DNA of 23,205 bases from positions 1 through 23,205 of the forward strand of contig MWDY01000294.1 in assembly GCA_002070755.1 (NCBI GenBank), written 5' to 3'. Under the pieces are notes generated by a model. That model was not told the origin of the DNA, did not search any database, and worked only from the letters and a program-made list of their open reading frames with translations. Position 1 is the stretch's first letter; every line of letters begins with the position of its first letter. This stretch comes from Spirochaetes bacterium ADurb.Bin110. Its GTDB lineage: Bacteria; Spirochaetota; Spirochaetia; Treponematales; Rectinemataceae. Of the stretch, positions 1 through 8,646 are shown piece after piece. The position numbers were made by a program, and so were the translations under genes.

Positions 1-28
1 TTGTGAAGCGCTGAGACGGGAGGATGGT

Positions 29-1816
29 ATGGCATATAAGAACTTCATTTTAGTGTGCGGTGGAACGGGCTGTGAGTCTTCTCATAGCGATGAGATTTAT
101 AGAAATCTCATCAAGGAAGCCGAAGCCCTGGGTGTGAGCCATGATGTGCAGGTTGTCAAGACAGGATGTTTTGGGTTCTGCGAAAAAGGTCCAATCGTAA
201 AGGTGCTTCCCAGCGAATCCTTCTATGTTCAGGTCAAACCGGAAGATGCCCATGACATCATTGCAGAACAGGTGATAAAAGGCCGTGAGGTAACTCGTCT
301 TCTCTATCGAAAAGACAAGAAAACCGAGACTACCAAGCTCGAAGAGATTGAATTCTACCAGAAGCAATTCAGAATAGTTCTTAGAAACTGCGGCGTTATA
401 AATCCAGAAAATATCGATGAATATATTGCACGAGATGGTTATAAGGCACTCGAGAGAGTCCTTTTCGAAATGACACCCGAAGAGGTCATAGCCGAACTTA
501 AAGCATCCGGGCTTCGCGGAAGAGGTGGAGCAGGCTTCCCCACTGGCATGAAATGGGAGGCTGCTCGCAAGGCTCCCGGAGATATCAAATATATCGTATG
601 CAATGCAGACGAAGGAGACCCTGGTGCCTATATGGATCGCTCCACAATAGAAGGGGATCCTCACTCTATCCTTGAGGCTATGGTTATTGCGGGGGAAGCC
701 GTGGGAGCGAACTTCGGATACATCTACATTCGGGCAGAATACCCGCTTGCCATTCAGCGACTTAAGATCGCTATAGCTCAAGCCAAGGAATATGGGCTTC
801 TAGGGAAAGATATTCTGGGCTCCGGTTTCGATTTCGATATAGAAATCCGCCTTGGAGCTGGCGCTTTTGTCTGCGGCGAGGAAACTGCGCTTCTTCAGTC
901 CATCGAAGGAAAGCGCGGAATGCCCAGGCCTAAGCCTCCGTTCCCTGCTATGAAAGGACTTTGGGGCAAACCGACGGTTATCAACAATGTCGAGACTCTG
1001 GCTAACGTGCCAGTCGTTCTTACGCGCGGTGCAGAGTGGTTCTCCTCCATAGGAACCGACAAGTCCAAAGGCACAAAGGTATTTGCTTTGACAGGCAAGA
1101 TCAGTAACTCTGGGCTCATTGAAGTACCAATGGGAACAACCTTGCGCGAGATTATCTTCGACATAGGTGGAGGCATAAGGAACGGTAAGAAGTTTAAGGG
1201 CGTTCAGACAGGAGGACCCTCCGGTGGTATCATCGTCGAAAAAGACCTCGATAGGCCAATCTCTTACGAAACCCTTACGGCTCTTGGTTCGATGATGGGC
1301 TCGGGCGGTATGATTGTTATGGATGAAGACGACTGCGTAGTCGATGTATCCAAATTCTATATGACCTTTTGCGTCGACGAATCCTGCGGAAAATGCGCTC
1401 CTTGTCGCATAGGAACGAAACAGATGCAGGTCCTTTTAGACAAGATATCCAAGGGGCAAGGAGAAGAAGCCGACTTGGCCAAGCTGGAGCAGATAGGCAA
1501 AGCTATGACAAAGGCATCGCTCTGCTTGCTAGGAGGTTCGGCGGCTAATCCGACACTTTCGACGATAAGACATTTCCGAGATGAATATCTTGAGCATATC
1601 CGCGATAAAAAATGCCGCGCAGGCAAATGCAAAGACCTCGTGATTTACGAAATCAACCCCGAAAAGTGCATTGGCTGCGGTCTCTGCGCGCGCCGCTGTC
1701 CGGTCCAGTGCATTTCCGGTGAGAAAAAGAAAGCCCATGTCATCGATAGTTCGAAGTGCATCAAGTGCGGCGAGTGTTTCACCGTCTGCAAGTTCGGTGC
1801 GGTCATCAAGCGCTAA
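29..1816 (+). CDS. hydB: NADH-binding flavoprotein subunit of [FeFe]-hydrogenase (HydB/NuoF-like)
   Basis: This 595-aa protein should carry FMN and move electrons between NAD(P)H and the hydrogenase encoded next. Domains in order: a thioredoxin-like [2Fe-2S] domain (C10, C15, C47, C51); a NuoF core with GRGGAGFPTGMKW near 163-176 and NADEGDPGAYMDRS near 192-205; a [4Fe-4S] site ESCGKCAPCR (C453, C456, C459) with C499; and a two-cluster ferredoxin tail (C547, C550, C553, C557 and C577, C580, C583, C587). H523, C529 and C534 resemble the zinc site described in HydB proteins, which is inference. The start is set by GGGAGG at 18-23, 5 nt before ATG. The bases before it (1-14) can be read as Val-Lys-Arg-stop, perhaps the end of a HydC/NuoE-like gene, but that is too short to call. 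The hydA gene follows after 18 nt. The domain order matches HydB of trimeric bifurcating hydrogenases, but bifurcation itself cannot be read from sequence. Confidence 0.95.
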   Translation: MAYKNFILVCGGTGCESSHSDEIYRNLIKEAEALGVSHDVQVVKTGCFGFCEKGPIVKVLPSESFYVQVKPEDAHDIIAEQVIKGREVTRLLYRKDKKTETTKLEEIEFYQKQFRIVLRNCGVINPENIDEYIARDGYKALERVLFEMTPEEVIAELKASGLRGRGGAGFPTGMKWEAARKAPGDIKYIVCNADEGDPGAYMDRSTIEGDPHSILEAMVIAGEAVGANFGYIYIRAEYPLAIQRLKIAIAQAKEYGLLGKDILGSGFDFDIEIRLGAGAFVCGEETALLQSIEGKRGMPRPKPPFPAMKGLWGKPTVINNVETLANVPVVLTRGAEWFSSIGTDKSKGTKVFALTGKISNSGLIEVPMGTTLREIIFDIGGGIRNGKKFKGVQTGGPSGGIIVEKDLDRPISYETLTALGSMMGSGGMIVMDEDDCVVDVSKFYMTFCVDESCGKCAPCRIGTKQMQVLLDKISKGQGEEADLAKLEQIGKAMTKASLCLLGGSAANPTLSTIRHFRDEYLEHIRDKKCRAGKCKDLVIYEINPEKCIGCGLCARRCPVQCISGEKKKAHVIDSSKCIKCGECFTVCKFGAVIKR

Positions 1817-1834
1817 AGGCAGGGAGATAAGACT

Positions 1835-3628
1835 ATGGTAAACTTAAAAATCAATGGAATACCGGTTCAGGTTGCAGAGGGTTCGACTATTCTGGAAGCT
1901 GCAAAAAAGGCACATGTAAAGATTCCGACGCTTTGTTATAACCCAGATCTTTCTCCTTGGGCCGCTTGCGGCATATGTGTGGTAAAGGTCGAAGGATCTA
2001 ACAAAATGTTGCGATCCTGCTGCACGCCCGTTTCCGAAGGCATGAGCATAATCACCAATGATCCAGAGCTTGTGCAGACGCGCAGAACCGTGATAGAGCT
2101 CATTCTCTCTACACATCCCGACGATTGTCTCGCATGCCCGCGCAATCAGGCTTGCGAATTACAGACTCTCGCTCAGGAATTCGGCATAAGAGAACAGCCC
2201 TTTAAAAAATTGGTGCGCGATCTTCCCCTGGATACATCCACTGGCAGCCTCATTCTCAATCCTTCTAAATGTGTGCGTTGCGGTCGATGTGTAGAAGTAT
2301 GTCAGGAAATGCAAGGCGTCTGGGCTGTAGAGTTCTTAGGACGCGGAGAGTCTATCCGCATAGCTCCAGCGGCAGATGTCAAGCTAGGCGAAAGCCCTTG
2401 TATCAAGTGTGGTCAATGTTCGGCACATTGCCCGGTCGGCGCAATCTATGAAAACGATCAGACAAGTCTCATTTGGGACGCCCTTATGAAGGAAGGGCCG
2501 GATGCAAAGACCTGTGTTGTGCAAATTGCTCCAGCGGTTCGCGTTGCTCTTGGAGAAGCCTTCGGCTTGCCGCCAGGGACAGAACTGACTGGCAAGATCT
2601 ATACAGCGCTTCGTCGCCTTGGTTTCGATGCGGTCTTCGATACAAACTTTTCGGCCGACCTCACCATAATGGAGGAAGGCACCGAATTTGTTCATAGACT
2701 GACCGCGGCGCTTAAAGGTGGCGAGGATGGAATTTTGCAGGCGACAATCGATAGAAGCTTGCCGCTCATCACTTCCTGTTGTCCAGCTTGGGTAGATTAC
2801 ATGGAGAAATACTATCCCGATATGATTCCAAATTTCTCTACGGCCAAGAGTCCGCAGCAGATGATGGGCGCAATGATAAAAACCTATTGGGCAGCCAAGG
2901 CAAATGTAGATCCAGCCAAGATTTACTCTGTCTCCATAATGCCTTGTACCGCCAAGAAATTCGAGAATAGCCGCGATGAGCATATGTTCTCCTCAGGATA
3001 TCAGGATGTCGATGTCTCTATAACCACAAGAGAGTTGGCGCGCATGATAAAGCAGGCGGGTATCGATTTCCTAGAACTGCCTGATTCAGAGCCAGATAGC
3101 CCATTGGGCCCCTATTCTGGTGCAGGAGCCATCTTCGGAGCTACCGGCGGAGTCATGGAAGCTGCGCTTAGAACGGCTCATTTCCTTGTTACGGGAAAGG
3201 AGCTCGAGGAAGTCGAGTTTACCGCGGTGCGCGGCCTATCTGGTATAAAGGAAGCCACTGTTCACATCGACAACATCGAGCTGCGTGTGGCTGCAGCGCA
3301 TCAGATGGGCAATATCGCCACGGTTTTGGAACAGGTCCGCAAGGCTAGGGCAGAAGGCCGCGAGACCCCATGGCACTTCATAGAAGTTATGGCTTGCAGA
3401 GGTGGCTGTATCGGCGGCGGCGGTCAGCCCTATGGAGCCAATGATGAAGTGAGAAAGCTTCGCATGCGGGGTATCTACGATCACGATGAAGAATGTGAGT
3501 ACAGATGCTCTCATAATAACCCATTCATAAAGCAGGTGTATGAAGAGTTTCTGGAGAAACCTGGAAGCCACAAAGCCCATGAGCTTCTGCACACCAAATA
3601 CAAGGAAAGGCCCCTCTATTTGAAATGA
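1835..3628 (+). CDS. hydA: [FeFe]-hydrogenase catalytic subunit HydA
   Basis: A 597-aa cytoplasmic [FeFe]-hydrogenase that interconverts protons and H2. The N-terminal [2Fe-2S] domain has C34, C45, C48 and C62 or C63. It is followed by the His-Cys [4Fe-4S] site (H94, C98, C101, C107) and a two-cluster ferredoxin domain (C146, C149, C152, C156; C189, C192, C195, C199). The H-cluster motifs are complete: L1 TSCCPAW (C315, C316), L2 MPCTAKKFE (C371) and L3 EVMACRGGCIGGGGQP (C521, C525). C315 is the proton-relay cysteine of prototypical group A enzymes, so this is not a sensory-type hydrogenase. The small-subunit domain follows at the C-terminus. The protein ends there, without the additional C-terminal [2Fe-2S] domain known in Thermotoga maritima HydA (family knowledge). 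It is co-transcribed with hydB (18-nt gap, GGGAG upstream) and followed by a strong terminator. Maturation genes hydE, hydF and hydG are not in the window. Confidence 0.96.
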   Translation: MVNLKINGIPVQVAEGSTILEAAKKAHVKIPTLCYNPDLSPWAACGICVVKVEGSNKMLRSCCTPVSEGMSIITNDPELVQTRRTVIELILSTHPDDCLACPRNQACELQTLAQEFGIREQPFKKLVRDLPLDTSTGSLILNPSKCVRCGRCVEVCQEMQGVWAVEFLGRGESIRIAPAADVKLGESPCIKCGQCSAHCPVGAIYENDQTSLIWDALMKEGPDAKTCVVQIAPAVRVALGEAFGLPPGTELTGKIYTALRRLGFDAVFDTNFSADLTIMEEGTEFVHRLTAALKGGEDGILQATIDRSLPLITSCCPAWVDYMEKYYPDMIPNFSTAKSPQQMMGAMIKTYWAAKANVDPAKIYSVSIMPCTAKKFENSRDEHMFSSGYQDVDVSITTRELARMIKQAGIDFLELPDSEPDSPLGPYSGAGAIFGATGGVMEAALRTAHFLVTGKELEEVEFTAVRGLSGIKEATVHIDNIELRVAAAHQMGNIATVLEQVRKARAEGRETPWHFIEVMACRGGCIGGGGQPYGANDEVRKLRMRGIYDHDEECEYRCSHNNPFIKQVYEEFLEKPGSHKAHELLHTKYKERPLYLK

Positions 3629-3650
3629 GAGGTGAATTAGAATAAGAATG

Positions 3651-3692
3651 AAAGGGGCGCTGCTAAGATTTGGATGGCAAGCGCCCCTTTTT
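3651..3692 (+). terminator. Rho-independent terminator after hydA
   Basis: The arms AAAGGGGCGC (3651-3660) and GCGCCCCTTT (3681-3690) are perfectly complementary, with one more T-A pair inside, and a T tract follows. The stem is strongly GC-rich. It lies in the 77-nt gap between hydA and the convergent methyltransferase-like gene and could also work in the opposite direction, where the T run is poorer. Confidence 0.85.
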
Positions 3693-3705
3693 GTTGAATG
3701 CGTTT

Positions 3706-4929
3706 TTAGATCCATGGGGCTCTCATCAATATTTCGAGCCGTGAGCCAGGTGCAATGCCAAAGTGTGATTCACCGCGAATTTCTAGACCATCTGCAGCAA
3801 TAAGGTCGCCGCGTCCAAGTCCGAAAAAACCTAGGTTTTCAGCCATAGGGTCGTATCTAAGCGCCGAAATCGTCGCCCTCAAACCTCCATTTGTGCACAG
3901 GATATAGCGAACCCTTCCAGCCTTGTTGAGCATGGGCTCGGATACTATGCGACCGCTAAGTCCGCTAGAGCCAAAAGGAACTATCTTGTTGTCTTGCAGA
4001 GCTTCTTTGTCTTTCTCTTGTTTTTTGTGCTTTTTCAAGGCTACCCATGAAGCTTTGAGAGAATCGCGATCAAGCCCTGCGCAATCTGCAAGCTCTCGCA
4101 CTAAAGGAGGAAGATTCCATTTCCATTCTGAGAAACAAGGCTTTTTCTCTTTACCCAGCATGGGGCAGGGTAAGGAATGGGGACAGGGGCCAACACATGC
4201 GAGAGATATGCCATCCAAATCTGCTGCAAGCAAACTATCGCGCAACTCAAGGAGCGGGATGCTTGTGTAGTGAGCAGAAGGCTCTACTATTACTATGATT
4301 CCCTCTGGCTGCAAATTGGGCAAAAATTTCAGTACAAGATCACGTCGCTTCAAAATTCCATTTGGCGAATCGGGCCACAACTCATTTATGCTGTTGGTTG
4401 CGATAATCAGATCATAGGATTCGCCATTTGGAGCGCAGAAGTCTTCGATCTCAGCACAATGTTCTATTATCTCCAGGTTAAGCCCTTTAACTCTTCCTTT
4501 GGTGGCTATGGCAGAGGCTGCTGCCAGCGCATGCTTGCTTTTGTCCACAAGACTAGCTCGCTTGGCTCCGAACGTCTGCGCTGCGAAAGAAGCGGGCCCA
4601 GGTCCACTGCCCAAATCCAACACAGAATGAATATTGGGAAGCATGGCTCTCGTTCTCAGCTCATGGAGTAATGCTGATACTTCGTAGAAGGAGACAGGCC
4701 AGTAGTATAGCAAATAGGACTGCAAAATTCTTTGTTGATCCATATATGAGGCTGCTATGAGTTTTCGATCTCCCGTAAGCCCACGCTGAAGGTAGCTGAG
4801 ATTTTTGGAGATAATGGAGGTATCTATATTTTTGCAGAGTTCAAGACCAATCGATGAACTTGTTTCATACCAATTATTAAGCTGTGCGGAGAAAGCCAAA
4901 TTTGATACTTCATTGGATGGTCTTTTCAT
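3706..4929 (-). CDS. Rsm22/METTL17-family methyltransferase-like protein with likely [4Fe-4S] site
   Basis: A 407-aa protein with a SAM-binding Rossmann motif VLDLGSGPGPAS (103-114) and a motif IV-like stretch DLIIATNSINEL (173-184). After the methyltransferase core comes the cysteine signature of the Rsm22 family: CPH then CP (C249, C255), C265 in KPCFSEW, and a distant C345 in YILCTNGG. In the mitochondrial members Rsm22/METTL17 four such cysteines hold a [4Fe-4S] cluster, and the proteins act in small-ribosomal-subunit assembly (family knowledge). A role in ribosome assembly or rRNA methylation here is inference. A lysine-rich stretch (297-309) lies between C265 and C345. The gene is transcribed alone, convergent with hydA and divergent from the diguanylate cyclase. 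No clear Shine-Dalgarno precedes the ATG. Confidence 0.75.
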   Translation of the reverse strand: MKRPSNEVSNLAFSAQLNNWYETSSSIGLELCKNIDTSIISKNLSYLQRGLTGDRKLIAASYMDQQRILQSYLLYYWPVSFYEVSALLHELRTRAMLPNIHSVLDLGSGPGPASFAAQTFGAKRASLVDKSKHALAAASAIATKGRVKGLNLEIIEHCAEIEDFCAPNGESYDLIIATNSINELWPDSPNGILKRRDLVLKFLPNLQPEGIIVIVEPSAHYTSIPLLELRDSLLAADLDGISLACVGPCPHSLPCPMLGKEKKPCFSEWKWNLPPLVRELADCAGLDRDSLKASWVALKKHKKQEKDKEALQDNKIVPFGSSGLSGRIVSEPMLNKAGRVRYILCTNGGLRATISALRYDPMAENLGFFGLGRGDLIAADGLEIRGESHFGIAPGSRLEILMRAPWI

Positions 4930-4930
4930 A

Positions 4931-4959
4931 TATACAGCATCATTACTATACTATATAAT
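4931..4959 (+). promoter_or_regulatory. Putative sigma70-type promoter for the diguanylate cyclase
   Basis: TATACA (4931-4936, 4 of 6 to TTGACA) is followed after 17 nt by a perfect TATAAT (4954-4959). Transcription would begin around 4966-4968, only a few bases before the GTG start at 4971, so the message would be nearly leaderless. This fits the lack of any Shine-Dalgarno there. The -10 box sits inside the palindrome at 4945-4972. Confidence 0.4.
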
Positions 4960-4972
4960 TCTATAGTATAGT
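4945..4972. promoter_or_regulatory. Near-perfect palindrome between divergent genes, candidate operator
   Basis: ACTATACTATA (4945-4955) and TATAGTATAGT (4962-4972) are exact reverse complements around the 6-nt spacer TAATTC. Each arm also contains a direct ACTAT repeat. The element fills most of the gap between the two divergent start codons, covers a candidate -10 box and touches the GTG start of the diguanylate cyclase. That placement suits a repressor site controlling one or both genes. The region is AT-rich, which lowers the significance somewhat. Confidence 0.5.
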
Positions 4973-6404
4973 GAAACTCGATGCTTCTATCCTAAAGGAT
5001 TTTTTCCTAGACTCTTCACTTTCTGATTTCTTTAAGGAAATAGATATCTTCTACATAGACTTTATCTCGCACACCGCACAATCCTGTACCACTCTCCGAT
5101 CTCTTGGATATGAAGACCCAGACTTGCTTAAGGTTATGGAAAACTTTCCTGTCCATGAGTCCGACAGAGAGAGGGCGAATCTACAACTACAGCGTATCTG
5201 GTCAGGTCAGATAGAGACTTTCATAGATGCTTTCAGGCTGGCTTCGAAAGATGGCTCGAGCTATCGATGGCTTCGTTTTACTCTCAAGGTTCTGTTGCGG
5301 AATTCAGAAAAAAGACCAAAAATCGTAGTGGGCCATGTCGTAGATCTCGACGATCTCATCACTTCCCAGGAAGAAATACGAGAGCGCCTTGTCGAGATCG
5401 ATACCATGCGAGAGCTTTTCACCGCCATAAACAAGAGCCTCGATTTCAGCGAAACTTTTTCGAGAACCATTGACCAACTACGCCGTATCATACCCTTCGA
5501 CAGAGCCTGCGCGGAATCTCTCGAAGATGGAAGATTGGTAGTTGTTGCGGGCTATGGCTACAATGACAGCGATCTCAGTGGCCTTGTTTTTCCGGCTCAT
5601 GGGGTTGAAAATCCGGCCGTGCGCGCAATTGAAGAGCGTAGGATCGTTATTTGCAATGATGTTCAGCACTCATTTCCAGGCTTCATCAACGCTACAGAGG
5701 AATTCACTGCCATGTCTTGGCTAGGTATTCCGCTTATATACGAAAAGAAAGTGATTGGATTACTCACCTTAGATAACAAAGAATTGAATGCCTATAGCGA
5801 TCAGCATGTCAGGATTGCAAGCGAGCTATCGGAATATATCGCCATTGCTCTAGAGCACGCGCGCAGGCATCAGCTAGTGACAAGGCAAGCCATGACCGAC
5901 AAGCTTACAGGGCTCGCAAACCGCTATGGTCTTGAGACTCATGGCCTAGAAGTTTTTCAGAAGGCAATAGAACAGGAGCACTCCATAGGTGTGCTTATCA
6001 TCGACATCGATCACTTTAAGCAAATAAACGACACATACGGACACGCTTATGGCGATGTTGTTCTTCAGACAATAGCTCTTACTATTCGTGGTCAGATTCG
6101 TACACGAGACTATGCAATTCGATATGGTGGAGAAGAATTCGTTGTGCTTCTTCCTGAGTTGGGCACGCGAGAAGCCTTGATTGTCGCGGAGAGGCTTCGC
6201 AACAAAATTGCTCAAATCAAAATGGAAGATAATAAAAAAATGCCCACAGTGAGTATAGGAATATATGCTGCTATCCCTGGCACCCTCGATATACTGCATG
6301 AGTTTATTAGAAAAGCCGATATGGCTCTATATGCAGCAAAAGAGGCGGGCAGAAACCGCTCTCGAGTCTGGTCGATCAGCCCTGAATTCTACGGAGAAAA
6401 ATAG
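4971..6404 (+). CDS. PAS-GAF-GGDEF diguanylate cyclase
   Basis: A 477-aa soluble signalling enzyme expected to make cyclic di-GMP from two GTP. Domains: PAS-like (about 20-125, with an SYRWLRF strand typical of PAS/PAC); GAF (about 155-295); a short linker helix; then GGDEF (about 309-470). The catalytic motif is GGEEF (386-390) with the metal-binding aspartate near D345 in IIDIDHFK. An RxxD inhibitory site (RTRD, 377-380) sits exactly five residues before GGEEF, so product feedback inhibition is likely. No membrane segment is seen, so the signal is probably cytoplasmic, such as a small ligand or redox state. The start is a GTG without Shine-Dalgarno directly after the palindrome. No other in-frame ATG occurs until residue 56, inside the PAS domain. 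The gene converges on trpS with only 7 nt between the stops. Confidence 0.92.
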   Translation: MKLDASILKDFFLDSSLSDFFKEIDIFYIDFISHTAQSCTTLRSLGYEDPDLLKVMENFPVHESDRERANLQLQRIWSGQIETFIDAFRLASKDGSSYRWLRFTLKVLLRNSEKRPKIVVGHVVDLDDLITSQEEIRERLVEIDTMRELFTAINKSLDFSETFSRTIDQLRRIIPFDRACAESLEDGRLVVVAGYGYNDSDLSGLVFPAHGVENPAVRAIEERRIVICNDVQHSFPGFINATEEFTAMSWLGIPLIYEKKVIGLLTLDNKELNAYSDQHVRIASELSEYIAIALEHARRHQLVTRQAMTDKLTGLANRYGLETHGLEVFQKAIEQEHSIGVLIIDIDHFKQINDTYGHAYGDVVLQTIALTIRGQIRTRDYAIRYGGEEFVVLLPELGTREALIVAERLRNKIAQIKMEDNKKMPTVSIGIYAAIPGTLDILHEFIRKADMALYAAKEAGRNRSRVWSISPEFYGEK

Positions 6405-6411
6405 GCACAAT

Positions 6412-7458
6412 CTACTCGTGTTTTTTTCGCTCTTCCGCCTTTCGAGAAATACGGTTCCAGATCGAGCTCATACCCATCGCTTTTTTTGCCATGGAAAGCG
6501 TAATTCTTGCCTCTTCGCGCATATGAAGAGTGCCATCATATATGATTTCTTCGACTAGACCTTTTTGTGATTCGTAGTAAGCTCGTCTTTCGCGTATGGG
6601 ATCTAAAAAATCATTGAGGACTTTGGCTAGTCTCTCTTTTACTTCGACATCGCCTACTTTGCCAGCTCTGTATCGTGCTTTGAGCTCTTCGACTTCAGCC
6701 GTATCTTGATTGAAAGCATCGTGATAGATAAAGACTGGATTTCCCTCAACGGTGCCGGGAATATCGGCTCGTATGCGCTTTGGGTCGGTATACATCGACA
6801 TGACACGTCTATACACGGTTTTTGCGTCATCGGAAAGGAAGATAGCGTTGTTCAAACTCTTAGACATCTTGGTATTTCCGTCTGTTCCCACAAGGGAACC
6901 ATATTCCGAGACCATAACTTCCGGAACAGGAAAGGTCTCACCATAGAGATAGTTGAAGCGTCTTGCGATTTCCCTTGTAACTTCGACATGGGCTTCGTTG
7001 TCTTTGCCCACTGGAACGAGATGTGCGCGAGGAAGCAGAATGTCGGCTGCCTGCAGCACGGGATATCCCAAAAGGCCAAAGGGCATCTCTTCGATATGCG
7101 CATTTTGTGCCATTTCTTTGAGACTTGGCACGCGAGAAAGCCTCGGTACAGTTATCAGATTTCCGAAAAAAAGCGAGAGTTCGGTTACTTCTGGAACCGC
7201 GGACTGTAGATAGATCACCGATTTATTTGGATCTATGCCAACCGAGAGATAATCTAGGACCGCTGAGTGTATATTTTCGGGAAGTCGCTCTATGTTTTCT
7301 TTTTCTGGCCTAGTGGTGAGCGTATGGAGATCTGCGATTATGAAGAAGCACTCGTATTCGTCCTGAAGGCGCACGCGATTCGCCAGCGAGCCGACATAAT
7401 GACCGAGATGCAATTTCCCCGTAGGTCTATCGCCCGTAAGAATGCGCTTTTTTTGCAT
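6412..7458 (-). CDS. trpS: Tryptophanyl-tRNA synthetase
   Basis: A 348-aa class I aminoacyl-tRNA synthetase that charges tRNA-Trp. The HIGH-type motif is GKLHLGH (14-20), the KMSKS loop is intact (197-201), and [12 protein letters not shown] (131-142) is the usual tryptophan-pocket helix. The open frame extends 27 codons further upstream, but [14 protein letters not shown] is the normal family N-terminus and a CGGAGA sequence lies just ahead of this ATG, so 7458 is chosen over 7539. The length fits the bacterial family (about 330-350 aa). It stands alone on the minus strand, divergent from the alpha/beta hydrolase gene. No T-box leader is seen in the 170-nt upstream gap. Confidence 0.96.
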   Translation of the reverse strand: MQKKRILTGDRPTGKLHLGHYVGSLANRVRLQDEYECFFIIADLHTLTTRPEKENIERLPENIHSAVLDYLSVGIDPNKSVIYLQSAVPEVTELSLFFGNLITVPRLSRVPSLKEMAQNAHIEEMPFGLLGYPVLQAADILLPRAHLVPVGKDNEAHVEVTREIARRFNYLYGETFPVPEVMVSEYGSLVGTDGNTKMSKSLNNAIFLSDDAKTVYRRVMSMYTDPKRIRADIPGTVEGNPVFIYHDAFNQDTAEVEELKARYRAGKVGDVEVKERLAKVLNDFLDPIRERRAYYESQKGLVEEIIYDGTLHMREEARITLSMAKKAMGMSSIWNRISRKAEERKKHE

Positions 7459-7628
7459 TATAGTTCTCCGATTCTCTTTAACTGAATGATGAAGTGTTGA
7501 AACAGTGTAGCGAAACAGAAAAAAAAGGGCAATGAGCAAAGAGCTTGGAAAGAGGTGCGTTGTAATTTGGACAAGGGTTGTAATTCCTGGTCCTGCTCAG
7601 TTCATTAAAAATGCGCTAGAATGCAGGC

Positions 7629-8621
7629 ATGTGGCTGATAATTGTAGTTTATGCTGGCTTGGTATGCATCCTGACAGCGCTGTCCTATGCACTTATGTTT
7701 AAGCCAAAATGCAAGAGCCTTGAATTTACGAAGCAAGTCTCGCTCGAGCGAGGGGAGTTCGATGAGAGTTTTTTAAATCTCGATTGGCAGGAATGGTCAT
7801 TCGCATCGCCTCATGGCTATACTCTGAAAGGCCAGTATCTACGAGGAAAAAAGGATGCACCAGCAGCGCTATTCGTCCATGGCATAACCTGGTCGCGCTA
7901 TGGCATGGCAAAATATATGCGACCGTTCATAGAGCGCGGCTGGAATGTGGCGGCTTTCGATCTTGCAGGGCATGGAGCCAGCATAGCACCAAGGCGCTTC
8001 TACCCATCCTATGGCTTTTATGAAAAATACGATGTGAAGGCTGGAGTTGAATCGCTGCATTCGCTCTTTTCAAATGCTCCGCTCTATGGTCTTTTTGGTG
8101 AATCACTCGGAGCGGCCTCAGCGCTGCAATATGCTCCTCTTGCAATAGCCACATCCTCGAGAGAAATCGATTTTATTATAGCCGACTGTTCTTTTTCTTC
8201 GGCATGGGAGGAGCTCCTCGAACAGTATAGAGAAATCCATATGCCAAACTTTATAGCCTGGCCGGCTGCACATATTACAAGGTTTTTTGTGCGCCTTTTT
8301 CGAGGCTTCGACCTAAAAGATGCAAGCCCCTCTAAGGCAGTATTGTTGACCGATATACCAATTCTCTTTGCGCACGGCATGGAGGACAGCTATGTGCCAA
8401 CCACAATGAGCGTACGCATGGCCAGCGCTCGGATGTCGAACAATATCGGATTGACGGAGCTAGTGCTTATTCCTGGCGCTAGGCATGCGGTGGGAATTTT
8501 GACAGACCAGATGCGTTGGTTATCTGCTGTCGATGCTTTCATCGATCGGGTCTTTTTGAAAAAGAAAGCAACATTCAATAGCGCAGAATGCAATATGCCT
8601 AAGAAAGAAGAGAGTAGATAG
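7629..8621 (+). CDS. Membrane-anchored alpha/beta hydrolase
   Basis: A 330-aa protein with one N-terminal hydrophobic segment (about 2-23) acting as an uncleaved anchor or signal. An alpha/beta-hydrolase domain follows: oxyanion-hole strand FVHGITW (82-88), DLAGHGAS (111-118), nucleophile elbow GLFGESLGAA with S159, acid D253 in HGMEDSYVP and H286 in PGARHAVG. The fold resembles the YqkD/BEM46-like serine hydrolases of unknown substrate. The substrate cannot be read; acyl esters or lipids at the membrane are plausible. The thioesterase gene follows after 25 nt on the same strand, so the two are probably one transcription unit. The Shine-Dalgarno before this ATG is weak (AGG only). Confidence 0.87.
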   Translation: MWLIIVVYAGLVCILTALSYALMFKPKCKSLEFTKQVSLERGEFDESFLNLDWQEWSFASPHGYTLKGQYLRGKKDAPAALFVHGITWSRYGMAKYMRPFIERGWNVAAFDLAGHGASIAPRRFYPSYGFYEKYDVKAGVESLHSLFSNAPLYGLFGESLGAASALQYAPLAIATSSREIDFIIADCSFSSAWEELLEQYREIHMPNFIAWPAAHITRFFVRLFRGFDLKDASPSKAVLLTDIPILFAHGMEDSYVPTTMSVRMASARMSNNIGLTELVLIPGARHAVGILTDQMRWLSAVDAFIDRVFLKKKATFNSAECNMPKKEESR

Positions 8622-8646
8622 CGATTTAGCTACGAGGAGAGCAGCA

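Noticed and set aside
1..28. End of an upstream gene (Val-Lys-Arg-stop at 3-14)
   Set aside because: It would fit a HydC/NuoE partner, but four codons are too few to support a feature.
50..781. A 243-codon open frame on the minus strand opposite hydB
   Set aside because: It lies entirely over strongly conserved hydB codons, has no recognisable domains or Shine-Dalgarno and looks like an antisense shadow.
2384..2983. A 199-codon minus-strand frame opposite hydA
   Set aside because: It covers the H-cluster region of hydA in antisense and its translation has no protein-like motif.
7459..7539. Twenty-seven extra N-terminal codons on trpS
   Set aside because: The family N-terminus and a nearby Shine-Dalgarno both point to 7458; the extension is hydrophobic and unlike any TrpS.
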